From an uncultured Massilia sp. (GTDB lineage: Bacteria; Pseudomonadota; Gammaproteobacteria; Burkholderiales; Burkholderiaceae): DNA of 64,000 nucleotides. The translations under genes were made by a program, and so were the position numbers. The notes beneath the pieces are model-generated. The model did not search any database. It was not told where the DNA came from and worked only from the letters and a program-made list of their open reading frames with translations. The DNA lies in assembly GCA_946481275.1 (NCBI GenBank), contig CAMLMV010000016.1, forward strand, positions 62,001 to 126,000, in the 5' to 3' direction. This document shows, piece after piece, positions 44,555-53,706 of this stretch (within the stretch, counting starts at the first letter, position 1; each line of letters opens with the position of its first letter).

Positions 44555-46404
44555 GCGACGTCTCCTTCCACGACGCGCAGCGGCGCCTGGATCGCGCGCA
44601 GCTCCGCTTCCGGACGGTGGCACAGGATGCTGCCGCCGTCGTCGAGCACCTGGCGCGGCGGCGGCAGGCGGTTGCACATGCCGTCGACGCGCAGCGCGCA
44701 GCGGTCCACGAAGGCGCACATGGCGCGCGCCGGTCCGTTTGGCGTCAGCGGCGGCAGCGCCGCCGGCGTGGCGCCCGCCACCTCTTCCAGCCAGCCGCGG
44801 CGCAGCGCCGGCACGGACGAGATCAAGAGGTGAGAATATGGATGGAACGGCGGCAGCGCCTGCGCCTCGCGCTTGCGCGCCTCGACCTTGCGGCCGGCGT
44901 ACAGGACGACGATCTCGTCGCAGATGGCGCGCACGGTGCCGATGTCGTGGCTGATGAACATGTACGACACGTTCAACTCCTTGCGCAGCTCGGCCATCAG
45001 TTCGATGATGGCGGCGCCCACCACGGTGTCGAGCGCGGAGGTGACCTCGTCGCACAGGATCAGGTCGGGCTGGGCCGCCAGCGCGCGCGCCAGGTTGATG
45101 CGCTGCTTCTGGCCGCCGGACAGTTCGCCCGGCAGGCGGTCGGCCACCGCGGCCGGCAGGCGCACCAGGTCGAGCAGCTGCAGCACGCGCTTGCGGCATG
45201 CCTCGCCCTTCATGCCGTGGTAGAACTCGAGCGGACGGGCAAGGATGCGCCCGATGCTGTGCTGCGGGTTGAGCGCCGTGTCGGCGTTCTGGAACACGAA
45301 CTGGATGCGGCGGAACTGTTCGCGCGTGCGTCCCTCCAGCGTCGGCGCGAGGCGCTTGCCGTCGAGGAGGATCTCGCCTTCGGACGGCGCCACCATGCCG
45401 GCGATGGCGCGCGCCAGCGTCGTCTTGCCGGAACCGGATTCGCCGATCACGCCGATCGTGGCGCCGCGCGGAATCACCAGGTTGACGTCGTCCAGCACGC
45501 ATTTGACGGGCGCCCCGCGCCGCGCCGTGCCGTAGGCCGCGTGCAGGCCGCGCACCTCCAGCAGCGGATGCTCGTGCACGGTCTTCGGTTCGCGCACGGC
45601 CGCAGCCGCCGGCTTCGGGGCGATCGCCGCCAGGAGGCTCTTCGTGTAGGGATGGGCGGGCGCGGACAGGATCTGCGCGGTCGGCCCCGATTCGCGGATC
45701 TCGCCGTCGCGCAGCACCACGATGCGGTCCGCCATCTGCGCGACGACCGCCAGGTCGTGCGACACGTAGACGGCTGTGCTGCCGCGCTCCTTGACCACCT
45801 TCTTGAATGCGCGCAGCACCTCGATCTGCGTCGTCACGTCGAGCGCGGTGGTCGGCTCGTCCAGGATCACGAGGGCCGGATCGGTGATCAGGGCCATGGC
45901 CGCCATCACGCGCTGCAGCTGCCCGCCCGACACCTGGTGCGGGTAGCGCTGGCCGATCCGCTCCGGATCGGGCAGCGCCAGCGCGCGGAACAGCTCGACG
46001 GCCCTGGCCTCGGCTTCGGCGCGCGGCATCACCTTGTGGATCAGGGCGCTCTCGACGACCTGGTCCATCAGTCGCTTGGACGGGTTGAACGCGGCGGCGG
46101 CGCTCTGCGCGATGTACGCCACCGTGCGCCCGCGCAGTCCGGCCAGCTGGCTCTCGCTCATCGCCAGCATCCGGTTGCCGGCCACGGTCACGTCGCCGCC
46201 GGCCAGGCGGCAGCCGGCGCGGGCATAGCCCATCAGCGCCAGCGCGATGGTGGTCTTGCCGGAGCCGGACTCGCCGATCAGCGCGAGCACCTCGCCCCGT
46301 TGAATCGAAAAGTCCGCACCGTGGACGATGGGCACCTCCTCGTCCATGTCGTTGCGCGCCGTGACCCGCAAGCCAGCCACTTTGACGATCGTGTTCGTGT
46401 CCAT
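44551..46404 (-). CDS. Peptide-type ABC transporter ATPase, two nucleotide-binding domains fused (DppD-DppF)
   Basis: This 617-residue protein holds two ABC ATPases in tandem. Each has Walker A (GESGSGKTT at about 44-52 and about 316-324), a signature ([18 protein letters not shown]), Walker B ([24 protein letters not shown]) and an H-loop ([18 protein letters not shown]). In the second Walker B the usual proline is valine (DEVTS). The C-terminal cysteine-rich tail (CAFVDRC...C...C) is of the oligopeptide ATPase type. It powers uptake by the permeases and binding protein encoded upstream. Confidence 0.92.
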   Translation of the reverse strand: MDTNTIVKVAGLRVTARNDMDEEVPIVHGADFSIQRGEVLALIGESGSGKTTIALALMGYARAGCRLAGGDVTVAGNRMLAMSESQLAGLRGRTVAYIAQSAAAAFNPSKRLMDQVVESALIHKVMPRAEAEARAVELFRALALPDPERIGQRYPHQVSGGQLQRVMAAMALITDPALVILDEPTTALDVTTQIEVLRAFKKVVKERGSTAVYVSHDLAVVAQMADRIVVLRDGEIRESGPTAQILSAPAHPYTKSLLAAIAPKPAAAAVREPKTVHEHPLLEVRGLHAAYGTARRGAPVKCVLDDVNLVIPRGATIGVIGESGSGKTTLARAIAGMVAPSEGEILLDGKRLAPTLEGRTREQFRRIQFVFQNADTALNPQHSIGRILARPLEFYHGMKGEACRKRVLQLLDLVRLPAAVADRLPGELSGGQKQRINLARALAAQPDLILCDEVTSALDTVVGAAIIELMAELRKELNVSYMFISHDIGTVRAICDEIVVLYAGRKVEARKREAQALPPFHPYSHLLISSVPALRRGWLEEVAGATPAALPPLTPNGPARAMCAFVDRCALRVDGMCNRLPPPRQVLDDGGSILCHRPEAELRAIQAPLRVVEGDVA

Positions 46405-46405
46405 G

Positions 46406-47257
46406 TCAGCCCTCCCTGCCGCGGCGTTTGCGGCCTGCCAGGCCGTCGATGGCCATGTTGACGGCGATGGTCAGCGTGGCGATGGCGATGGCCGGCATGA
46501 CGACGGCCGGCGCGCCTTCGGACAGGCCGATGATGTTTTCGCGCACCAGCGAGCCCCAGTCGGCCTGCGGCGGCTGGATGCCCAGGCCCAGGAAGGACAG
46601 GCCGCTGAGCAGCAGCACGATGAACAGGAAGCGCAGGCCGAAGTCGGCCAGCACAGGCCGGATCATGTTCGGCAGCATTTCGCGGCAGGTGATGTACGCC
46701 ATGCCCTCGCCGCGTGCCCGCGCCGCCTGCACGTAGTCCATCGCCTGCACGTTGACGGCCAGCGCGCGCGCGATGCGGTAGGCGCCCGGCATGTAGCCGA
46801 TGCCGGCCGTCAGGACCAGCAGCGGCACCGACGTGCCGAAGCCGGCGACGATGATCAGCGCCAGCAGCTTGTTCGGGATGCTGAGCATGGTGTCGACGAT
46901 GCGGCTGACGATGCCGTCGAACCAGCCGCCCGCTACCGCGGCGCACATGGCCAGCACGGTGCCGCCGACGCTGGCCACCAGCACGGCGGCGAGCGCCAGG
47001 CCGATCGTGTACGGCGCGCCGTGGAGGATGCGGCTCAGCATGTCGCGGCCGAGGTAGTCGGTGCCGAGCGGATGCAGTGCGCTGATCGGCGCGAACACGT
47101 CGTCGCCGACGCTGCCTGCGTCGTCCGGGGCCAGGTACGGACCGGCCACGGCCATCAGCAGCCAGAACGCGAAGATGGCGCAGCCGATCACGCCGGCCAG
47201 CGGCAGGCGCCGGCGCGGCTTGCGCCGGGCGATGGAAGAAATCACGGAGGTCTTCAT
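46406..47257 (-). CDS. Peptide-type ABC transporter permease (DppC-like)
   Basis: This 283-residue inner-membrane permease has an N-terminal segment (PLAGVIGCAIFAFWLLMAVAGPYLAP), HPLGTDYLGRDMLSRILHGAPYTI, and the ATPase-contact EAA loop as DYVQAARARGEGMAYITCREMLPNM. It pairs with the DppB-like permease, whose stop it overlaps by 4 nt, and lies 1 bp before the ATPase gene. ATG at 47257 is used because the frame upstream lies in the partner gene. Confidence 0.92.
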   Translation of the reverse strand: MKTSVISSIARRKPRRRLPLAGVIGCAIFAFWLLMAVAGPYLAPDDAGSVGDDVFAPISALHPLGTDYLGRDMLSRILHGAPYTIGLALAAVLVASVGGTVLAMCAAVAGGWFDGIVSRIVDTMLSIPNKLLALIIVAGFGTSVPLLVLTAGIGYMPGAYRIARALAVNVQAMDYVQAARARGEGMAYITCREMLPNMIRPVLADFGLRFLFIVLLLSGLSFLGLGIQPPQADWGSLVRENIIGLSEGAPAVVMPAIAIATLTIAVNMAIDGLAGRKRRGREG

Positions 47258-48207
47258 TTTCTTAACCTTGGGTTGGAAACGATTGCACACACGTCCGCCA
47301 CGGTCAGCAGCACCAGGTAGCCGGCGCAGAACAGCATCGCGCAGGCCTGCACGACGGGCATGTCGCGCATGGTGACGGAATCGACCATCAGGCTCGCTAT
47401 GCCCGGATAGTTGAAGATCGATTCGATGATGATCACGCCGCCGATCAGGTAGGACAGCGACAGCGCCACCGCGTTGGCGATCGGGCCGATCGCGTTCGGC
47501 AGCGCGTGGGACAGGACCATGCGCACCGGACGCACGCCCTTCAGGCGCGCCATCTCGACGTAGGACGAATTGAGCTGGTCGATCACGGCGGCGCGGGTCA
47601 TGCGCGCCATCTGCGCCACGATCCCGCAGCACAAGGTCATGACCGGCAACGCATAGGCGCGCAGGAACTGGCCGAGAGTGGCGATATCGTCGGTGTGCGA
47701 CAGCGCGGACAGCCAGCGCAGCTTGACGGCGAACAGCAGCACCGCCAGCGTGGCGATCAGGAACTCGGGCACGGACACGGTCCACACCGTCGCCACGCTG
47801 ACGACGCGGTCGAACAGCGAGCCGCGGTACATCGCGGACAGGATGCCGAGCGCCAGCGCGAGCGGCACCGAGACGACGGTGGTGGCCGCCGCCAGCATCA
47901 GCGAGTTCGGCAGGCGGCCGCCGATCAGCTCCGTCACCGGCAGGCCGTTCGCCATGGCCACGCCTGGATGGCCGGTCAGCAGCCCGCCCAGCCAGTGCAG
48001 GTAGCGCACGTGGGCCGGCAGGTCCAGCCCGAGCTTGGCCCGCAGCGCGGCCACCAGCTCGGGCGTGGCTTCCTGGCCGAGCGCCGCCTGCGCCGCATCG
48101 CCCGGCAGCAGGCTGGTGATGGTGAAGATCACCACCGACACCGCCAGCAGCGTCAGCATCCCGACGCCCACGCGGTTCAACACCAGTCGCACGGTGGTCC
48201 CGTTCAT
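47254..48207 (-). CDS. Peptide-type ABC transporter permease (DppB-like)
   Basis: This 317-residue permease has the family start RVGVGMLTLLAVSVVIFTITSLLPGDAA, the periplasmic LGLDLPAHVRYLHWLGGLL segment and an EAA loop (SSYVEMARLKGVRPVRMVLSHALPNA). It probably forms a heterodimer with the DppC-like subunit. It begins 2 bp after the binding-protein gene. Confidence 0.92.
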   Translation of the reverse strand: MNGTTVRLVLNRVGVGMLTLLAVSVVIFTITSLLPGDAAQAALGQEATPELVAALRAKLGLDLPAHVRYLHWLGGLLTGHPGVAMANGLPVTELIGGRLPNSLMLAAATTVVSVPLALALGILSAMYRGSLFDRVVSVATVWTVSVPEFLIATLAVLLFAVKLRWLSALSHTDDIATLGQFLRAYALPVMTLCCGIVAQMARMTRAAVIDQLNSSYVEMARLKGVRPVRMVLSHALPNAIGPIANAVALSLSYLIGGVIIIESIFNYPGIASLMVDSVTMRDMPVVQACAMLFCAGYLVLLTVADVCAIVSNPRLRK

Positions 48208-48209
48208 GA

Positions 48210-49790
48210 TCACGCCTCCAGCCAGATCTGGTCGGCGAACATATAGCCCATCATCCCGCCGAGCGGATGGCTGGCGTAGCCCCTGATCTTGTTGCCGAGG
48301 CCGTCGAGCGAGTGAATGAACATGGGGATGCCGACGCCGCACTGCTCGTGCACGAGCACCTGCATGTCGCCGTACATCTGCTTGCGCTTGGCCTCGTCGG
48401 TTTCGCCGCGCGCCAGGTCGAGCAACTGGTCGAACTTCTCGTTCTTCCAGCCCGACACGTTCATCGGCGAATCGGATTTGTAGAACAGCGAAAACATCAG
48501 GTCGACCGTCTGGCGCGGATTGATATTCCCGAACGACATCGGGTGCTTGGCCCAGTGGTTCGACCAGTAGCCGTCCGGCGGCATGCGCTTGATGTCCAGC
48601 TTGAGGCCGGCCCTCTGCGCCGACAGCTGGATGATCTGGGCCATGTCGACCGAGCCGCCGGCGGCGGTCGACGCGACGATCGGCAGGGTCTGGCCAGCCA
48701 TGCCGGATTTCTTCAGGTAGAACTTGGCCTTGTCCAGGTCGAACTTGCGTTGCGGCAGGCCGGCGAAATAGAAGCGGTTGCCGGGCTGAACGGGCTGGTC
48801 GTTGGCGATGGTGCCGTAGCCGCGCATCGCCACCTTGCGGATCTGTTCGCGGTCCAGCAGGTATTTCATGGCCAGCACGAAGTTCGGGTTCTTCACCGGG
48901 CCGAGCTGGTCGCGCATGATGAGGTCGGTGTACAGGCCCGTCTTCGATTCGAACAGCGTGCAACCGGAGCCCGAGAAACTGGCCGCCGAGCGCGGATTCA
49001 CGCCATTGATCAACTGCACGTCGCCCGACAGCAGCGCGTTGACGCGGGCCGCCTCGTCCGGGATCGAGAAATATTCGATCTCGTCCAGGTAAGGCTTGCC
49101 CGGCTTCCAGTACTCGTCGTTGCGCACGCCGATCGAGCGCACGCCCGGCCTGAATTCCTTGCACTTGTAGGGCCCGGTGCCGACCGCCGTCGCGAAGTCG
49201 GTGGTGCCGTCCTTGACGATGGCGAAATGGGATGCGGCCAGCAGCGCCGGCAGGTCGACGTTCGGAGAATTGAGCCTGATCTGTAATTCGAGCGGGCCCG
49301 TGGCCTTGACCTCCGCGAACTCGTCGGCCACGGTCTTGACCTTGGAGGCATTGGCGGGATTCTTGTGGCGCAGCAGCGAGTACACGACGTCCGCCGCGCC
49401 CAGCGGCTTGCCGTCGTGGAAGCGCACGTCCTTGCGCAGCTTGACGGTCCACAGCGTGCCGTCCTTGCTGTCGACCGATTCGGCCAGCGCCATCTGCGGC
49501 GCGAGCCTGGTGTCGATGGTGGTCAGGCAGCTGTAGAACATGTAGTGCCGCACGTAGTCGGCGATGGTGCTTCCCCTGGCCGGATCGAGTGTGTCGGCCG
49601 TCGATCCGGCGCCCATGGCGACCCGGATCCGGCCGCCCTTGCGCGGCGTCTGGGCCAGCGCGGTGCCGGGAAAGGTCAGCAGGCCGCCCGCGGTGGAAGC
49701 CAGCATGCCGCCCGCCAGCAGCGTGCGCATCACGTCGCGGCGCGTGGCGCTGGCGGGAACGCCGGCGGCGTCGAATGGTGTGTCGCTCAT
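48210..49790 (-). CDS. Family 5 extracellular solute-binding protein
   Basis: This 526-residue periplasmic protein of the dipeptide/opine/nickel family captures the substrate for the ABC importer. The N-terminus has a twin-arginine-like export signal (SATRRDVMRTLLAGGMLASTAGG) and cleavage near ALAQ. Family motifs include LDPARGSTIADYV, WTVKLRKDVRFHDGKPL and GTGPYKCKEF. Some members bind opines or glutathione rather than peptides, so context suggests but does not prove an amino-acid-derived substrate. ATG at 49790 begins the signal; the longer open frame is in the neighbouring gene. Confidence 0.9.
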   Translation of the reverse strand: MSDTPFDAAGVPASATRRDVMRTLLAGGMLASTAGGLLTFPGTALAQTPRKGGRIRVAMGAGSTADTLDPARGSTIADYVRHYMFYSCLTTIDTRLAPQMALAESVDSKDGTLWTVKLRKDVRFHDGKPLGAADVVYSLLRHKNPANASKVKTVADEFAEVKATGPLELQIRLNSPNVDLPALLAASHFAIVKDGTTDFATAVGTGPYKCKEFRPGVRSIGVRNDEYWKPGKPYLDEIEYFSIPDEAARVNALLSGDVQLINGVNPRSAASFSGSGCTLFESKTGLYTDLIMRDQLGPVKNPNFVLAMKYLLDREQIRKVAMRGYGTIANDQPVQPGNRFYFAGLPQRKFDLDKAKFYLKKSGMAGQTLPIVASTAAGGSVDMAQIIQLSAQRAGLKLDIKRMPPDGYWSNHWAKHPMSFGNINPRQTVDLMFSLFYKSDSPMNVSGWKNEKFDQLLDLARGETDEAKRKQMYGDMQVLVHEQCGVGIPMFIHSLDGLGNKIRGYASHPLGGMMGYMFADQIWLEA

Positions 49791-49813
49791 GATTGTCTCC
49801 TTGAAATAATTGT

Positions 49814-51091
49814 TCAGTGCAGCCAGTCCTGCAGCCGGTAATACGCGCCCACCACCGGCAGGAACCAGGGCGTGCCGAAATGTCCGGGCACGGCCGGCCA
49901 TTCCAGGTGGCGCCACGGGTTCAGTTCGGCGCGGCCGGCCATGACGTCGGCCATCACCTGCCCCATGTGGACCGACATCTGCACGCCGTGTCCGCTGTAG
50001 CCCGTCGAGTAGTACATCCCGCGGTGCTCGCCGGCACGCGGCAGGCGGTCGGCCGTCATGTCGACCAGGCCGCCCCAGCAATAGTCGATGCCGATCCCGC
50101 GCAGGTCCGGGAACATCCGTTCCAGCGCCGCGCGCAGCACGACGCCGCTCTTCCGGTCCGAGCGCGGATTCGACATCGCGAAGCGCGCCCGCCCGCCGAA
50201 CAGCAGGCGGTTGTCCGGCGAGATGCGGAAGTAATTGCCGATGTTCCTGGACGTGACGTAGTTGCGGCGCCGCGGCAACAGGCGGTCGAGCAGCGCCGGG
50301 TCCAGCGGTTCGGTGGCGATAATGAAGCTGCCCACCGAGATCATGCGGCGGCGGAACCAGGAGAACGGGCCCTGGCGCGAATTGCCGGTCGCCAGCAGCA
50401 CCTGGCCGGCCTGGATGACGCCGCGGCTGGTGGTGACGCGGAACCCGCCCGCGGGCAGGCGGTCCAGCCCCGTCACCGGCGTGTGTTCGTGGATGCGCGC
50501 ACCGGCACGGGCGGCGGCATGGGCCAGGCCGACGCCGAATTTCCCCATGTGCATTTGCGCGCTGGTGTTCTGCAGCAGGCCGCCGAAGAACTGGCTTGAT
50601 GCGACCTCGTCGCGAATACGCGCCGCAGGCACCATCTCGACGTGCGGATCGACCTCGCGCCGCAGCACGTCGCAGCTGCGCGCCAGCTTGTCGTAGTGCT
50701 CCGGCTTGGCGGCCAGCTTGAGCTTGCCGACGCGCGCGAAGTCGCAATCGATGTCTTCCCGTGTGACCAGGCGTTCGACCGTGTCGACCGCGGCGTTGTA
50801 GGCCTGGTAGAACGAGCGCGCCGTGTCGACGCCGAGCCGGGCGGCGAGCGCGCCGAAATCGTGCGCCGTGCCGCTGTTGCAATGCCCGCCGTTGCGGCCC
50901 GAGGCTTCGCCGACGACGCGGCCCGCTTCGAGCACCACCACCGAGGCGCCGCGCCGGGCCAGCGTCAGCGCTGCCGACAACCCGGTAAAGCCAGCCCCGA
51001 CCACGACCACGTCGGCGTGCCCCGCCACCGGTTCCGGTGCGCCGTCGGCAAAGGCCGGTGCCGTATCGAGCCAATAAGATTCGAGCTTCAT
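49814..51091 (-). CDS. FAD-dependent amine/amino-acid oxidase (PuuB/DadA-like)
   Basis: This 425-residue flavoprotein has the N-terminal ESYWLDTAP typical of gamma-glutamylputrescine-oxidase-like members, the FAD site ADVVVVGAGFTGLSAALTLARRG, EASGRNGGHCNSG, and the C-terminal GMYYSTGYSGHGVQMSVHMGQVMADVMAG. It would oxidise a primary or secondary amine without needing the other three-part dehydrogenase. It lies between the HAD and binding-protein genes (39 and 23 bp). Confidence 0.85.
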   Translation of the reverse strand: MKLESYWLDTAPAFADGAPEPVAGHADVVVVGAGFTGLSAALTLARRGASVVVLEAGRVVGEASGRNGGHCNSGTAHDFGALAARLGVDTARSFYQAYNAAVDTVERLVTREDIDCDFARVGKLKLAAKPEHYDKLARSCDVLRREVDPHVEMVPAARIRDEVASSQFFGGLLQNTSAQMHMGKFGVGLAHAAARAGARIHEHTPVTGLDRLPAGGFRVTTSRGVIQAGQVLLATGNSRQGPFSWFRRRMISVGSFIIATEPLDPALLDRLLPRRRNYVTSRNIGNYFRISPDNRLLFGGRARFAMSNPRSDRKSGVVLRAALERMFPDLRGIGIDYCWGGLVDMTADRLPRAGEHRGMYYSTGYSGHGVQMSVHMGQVMADVMAGRAELNPWRHLEWPAVPGHFGTPWFLPVVGAYYRLQDWLH

Positions 51092-51130
51092 GATCGTGTC
51101 CTGTCGAGGTAGCTTTCCGGGTGCATGCGC

Positions 51131-51802
51131 TTACAGGCCGACCAGCGCCGGCAGGCCGCCCAGGTCCGTGATCTGGCGCGAGCCCCACACCGGCCATGCC
51201 GGTTCGTGGCCGCGCGCCACGAAGACCTTGTTCTTGATGCCGACGTCGTCGGCCGACAGGTGGTCGTAGCGCATGCTCGACGACACGTGCAGGATGTCTT
51301 CCGGGTTGCAGCCCAGCTGGTCGATCATGTACTCGAACGCGCGCAGGCGCGGCTTGTAGGCTTGCGCCTGCTGCGCGGTGTAGACGCGGTGGAACGGCGC
51401 GCCGAGCTTGTCGACGCTGGCCTGGATCTGCGCATCCATCGCGTTCGACAGGATCACCAGCTTGTATTCCTTGGCCAGGCGCGCCAGCGCGGCCGGCACG
51501 TCCGCGTGCGGGTTCCAGGTCGGCACGGCCCGGTAGAAGTTCAGGCCCTCGTTGTCGCGGTAGTCGATGCCCCAGCGCTTGCACGTGCGCTCGACCGAGT
51601 TGCACAGCAGCTCGTCGTACGGGCGCCAGTCGCCCATCACTTCGTCCAGGCGGTAGCGCGCGAAGTCCGTGGTGAACTGCGACATGTTCTCGGGTGCGAT
51701 GCGGTCGGCGAACAGTTCGCGCGCCAGCTCCGCCATCTGGAAGTTGATCAGGGTGCCGTAGCAGTCGAAGGAAATGTATTTGGGCCGCAGGTTGGTAGTC
51801 AT
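51131..51802 (-). CDS. Haloacid dehalogenase type II-like HAD hydrolase
   Basis: This 223-residue HAD-superfamily protein has the nucleophile Asp13 in SFDCYGTLINF, the motif II serine in LVILSNAMD, lysine in YKPRLRAFEY and the SSSMRYDHLSADDVG segment. These resemble L-2-haloacid dehalogenases (type II), which remove halide from 2-haloacids; many family members in such clusters have other, unknown substrates. AAGGAACC precedes the ATG. It is the first gene of the leftward operon. Confidence 0.8.
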   Translation of the reverse strand: MTTNLRPKYISFDCYGTLINFQMAELARELFADRIAPENMSQFTTDFARYRLDEVMGDWRPYDELLCNSVERTCKRWGIDYRDNEGLNFYRAVPTWNPHADVPAALARLAKEYKLVILSNAMDAQIQASVDKLGAPFHRVYTAQQAQAYKPRLRAFEYMIDQLGCNPEDILHVSSSMRYDHLSADDVGIKNKVFVARGHEPAWPVWGSRQITDLGGLPALVGL

Positions 51803-51930
51803 GGTTCGGGTTCCTTAGATGATTGATGTTGGCGGTTCGGGTCAGGAAGCGCGTTCGTAGGGCGATTCGCGGTCACTGCAACGTCGTCTCCTGCATTCAT
51901 TACACCACCGCCCCCCTGCACGAAAATCCC

Positions 51931-51954
51931 GTTCTGACCCTGGCAAAACAGAAC
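51931..51954. promoter_or_regulatory. Inverted repeat GTTCTG-N12-CAGAAC upstream of the catabolic operon
   Basis: In the 204-bp gap between the aldehyde dehydrogenase (ends 52007) and the first operon gene (starts 51802), GTTCTG at 51931-51936 pairs with CAGAAC at 51949-51954. This is a plausible operator. A -10-like TGTAAT lies on the minus strand at about 51899-51904. The gap is otherwise without recognised structure. Confidence 0.4.
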
Positions 51955-52006
51955 AAACCGTGGCATTTGCGGCGCCTTTCGGCACACTATGCGGCGCCGA
52001 AAAACG

Positions 52007-53491
52007 TCAGTCTTCCAGCGCGAAATCGACCAGCACGCTCTTGTGGCGCAGGTTCGCTTCGTACGCCTGGCGGCCGAGGTCCTTGCCGATGCCGGAGCGC
52101 TTGTAGCCGCCGGTCGGGATCACGTAATCGGCCGTGCGGCCATAGCGGTTGATCCACACCGTGCCGGCCTCGACGCCGCGCGCCAGGCGCAGGGCGCGGC
52201 CGATGTCGGCGGTATGCACGCCGGCGGCCAGGCCGTAGTCCGGATGGTCGGCCAGCGCCAGCGCCTCCTCCTCGTCGTCGAACGCCTGCACCGTGATCAC
52301 CGGTCCGAAGATTTCCGACTTCACGGCGTCCATGGCGGGATCGACGCCGGCCAGGATGGTCGGCTGGTAGTACGCACCGTCGTTGCCGCAGTCGATCGGG
52401 CCGCCGCCGGCGACCAGCCGGCCGCCCGCGGCGATCGTGCGCTGCACGATGCCGTCGATGCGTTCCATCTCGCGGCGCGCAATGATGGGGCCCAGCGTGG
52501 CCTCGGGGTCCCACGTGGTCCCGGCCCGGAGTTCGGCGAAGACCGCGGCGAGGCGCTCGACGACGCGATCCGCCACCGCGCGCTCCACGATCAGGCGCGA
52601 ACCGGCCACGCAGACCTGGCCGGCATTCAGGGTGATGGCGCGTGCGACGGTGCGGACGGTGCGTTCGAGGTCGGGCGCGTCGGCGAACACCACTTGCGGG
52701 CTCTTGCCGCCCAACTCCAGCGTGACCGGTTTGGTGCCGCTTTCCGCGCAGGCGGCCATGATGGCGGCGCCGCTGCGGGTCGACCCGGTGAACGTCACTT
52801 TCGCGATGCGCGGATGGCGGCACAAGGCGGCGCCGGCGCCCTGGCCGTCGCCCTGGACGATGTTGAAGATCCCCGGCGGCATGCCGGCCTCGATGGCCAG
52901 TTCGGCCAGGCGCAGCACGGAGAACGGCGTCATCTCGGAAGGCTTGAGGACCACCGCGTTGCCCGCCGCCAGCGCCGGCGCCACCTTCCACGACGCCATG
53001 ACCAGCGGGAGGTTCCAGGGGGCGATGGCGGCGATCACGCCATAGGGTTCGGCGATGGTCATGCCGAGATGGTCGCTGCGGGTCGGCGCGACGTCGCCGC
53101 CGATCTTGTCGGCCCACTCGGCGAAGAAGCGGATGCCGTCCGCGGTGAACGGCACGTCCCAGCCGGCGGCATCCTTGAGCGGACGGGTCGAACCGACCGC
53201 CTCCAGCCGCGCGAGGGCCTGCGCGTCGGCGTCGACCAGGTCGGCCCAGCGGCGCAGCACGCGCGCACGCTCGCGCGGCGCGCAGCGCGCCCAGTTGCTC
53301 GTCTTCCAGGCGCACCATGCATCCTGTACCGCGCGGTCGACCAGGTCGGCGTCGGCCAGCGGCACGCCGGCATACACCCGGCCATCGGAAGGGCGCCTGA
53401 CGTCCATCGCGTGCGTGCCGCCCGCCACATACTGCCCGCCGATGAAGTGGGCGCTGCGTACCGCCACCCGGTCGGGGTCGAAACGTTCCAT
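52007..53491 (-). CDS. NAD-dependent aldehyde dehydrogenase
   Basis: This 494-residue aldehyde dehydrogenase has Glu259 (VTLELGGKSPQVVFADAPDLE) and Cys294 (NAGQVCVAGSRL), with IAPWNLPLVMASWK and GSTRSG as cofactor contacts. It is of the PuuC/betaine-aldehyde type rather than the succinate-semialdehyde type. AAAGGA lies 7 nt before ATG 53491, which sets the start; the longer frame has no similarity. It is divergent from the GNAT pair and lies 204 bp upstream of the leftward operon. It would oxidise the aldehyde released by the PuuB-like oxidase or aminotransferase. Confidence 0.88.
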   Translation of the reverse strand: MERFDPDRVAVRSAHFIGGQYVAGGTHAMDVRRPSDGRVYAGVPLADADLVDRAVQDAWCAWKTSNWARCAPRERARVLRRWADLVDADAQALARLEAVGSTRPLKDAAGWDVPFTADGIRFFAEWADKIGGDVAPTRSDHLGMTIAEPYGVIAAIAPWNLPLVMASWKVAPALAAGNAVVLKPSEMTPFSVLRLAELAIEAGMPPGIFNIVQGDGQGAGAALCRHPRIAKVTFTGSTRSGAAIMAACAESGTKPVTLELGGKSPQVVFADAPDLERTVRTVARAITLNAGQVCVAGSRLIVERAVADRVVERLAAVFAELRAGTTWDPEATLGPIIARREMERIDGIVQRTIAAGGRLVAGGGPIDCGNDGAYYQPTILAGVDPAMDAVKSEIFGPVITVQAFDDEEEALALADHPDYGLAAGVHTADIGRALRLARGVEAGTVWINRYGRTADYVIPTGGYKRSGIGKDLGRQAYEANLRHKSVLVDFALED

Positions 53492-53706
53492 CGTGTGTCC
53501 TTTCAGTGTTGCGTCATGTGCGACTCTGAAAAGATTGTAGGAGCGTTCCCCAAGCATTTTATGTGGTCCGGCCGGCCCGGAACGGCACAAGCTTTCGTAT
53601 TGAAGCGCCAAATGGTGGATCGTTTCGAATTGCATTTACCCCGTCGCCGGACGCATTCGTGTGTGGCATGATGCGGCCGGATAGCCACTCGGCGAGGAGC
53701 ATTCAC

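Noticed and set aside
48210..51605. An 1131-codon frame that includes the solute-binding protein
   Set aside because: Only the C-terminal 526 residues look like a protein, beginning with a clear export signal at 49790. The upstream part is a shadow of the oxidase and HAD genes.
38949..51802. Interpretation as an ectoine/hydroxyectoine degradation operon
   Set aside because: EutB- and EutC-like genes are present, but no ring-opening ectoine hydrolase or diaminobutyrate-specific gene set is seen, and the importer is of the peptide type.
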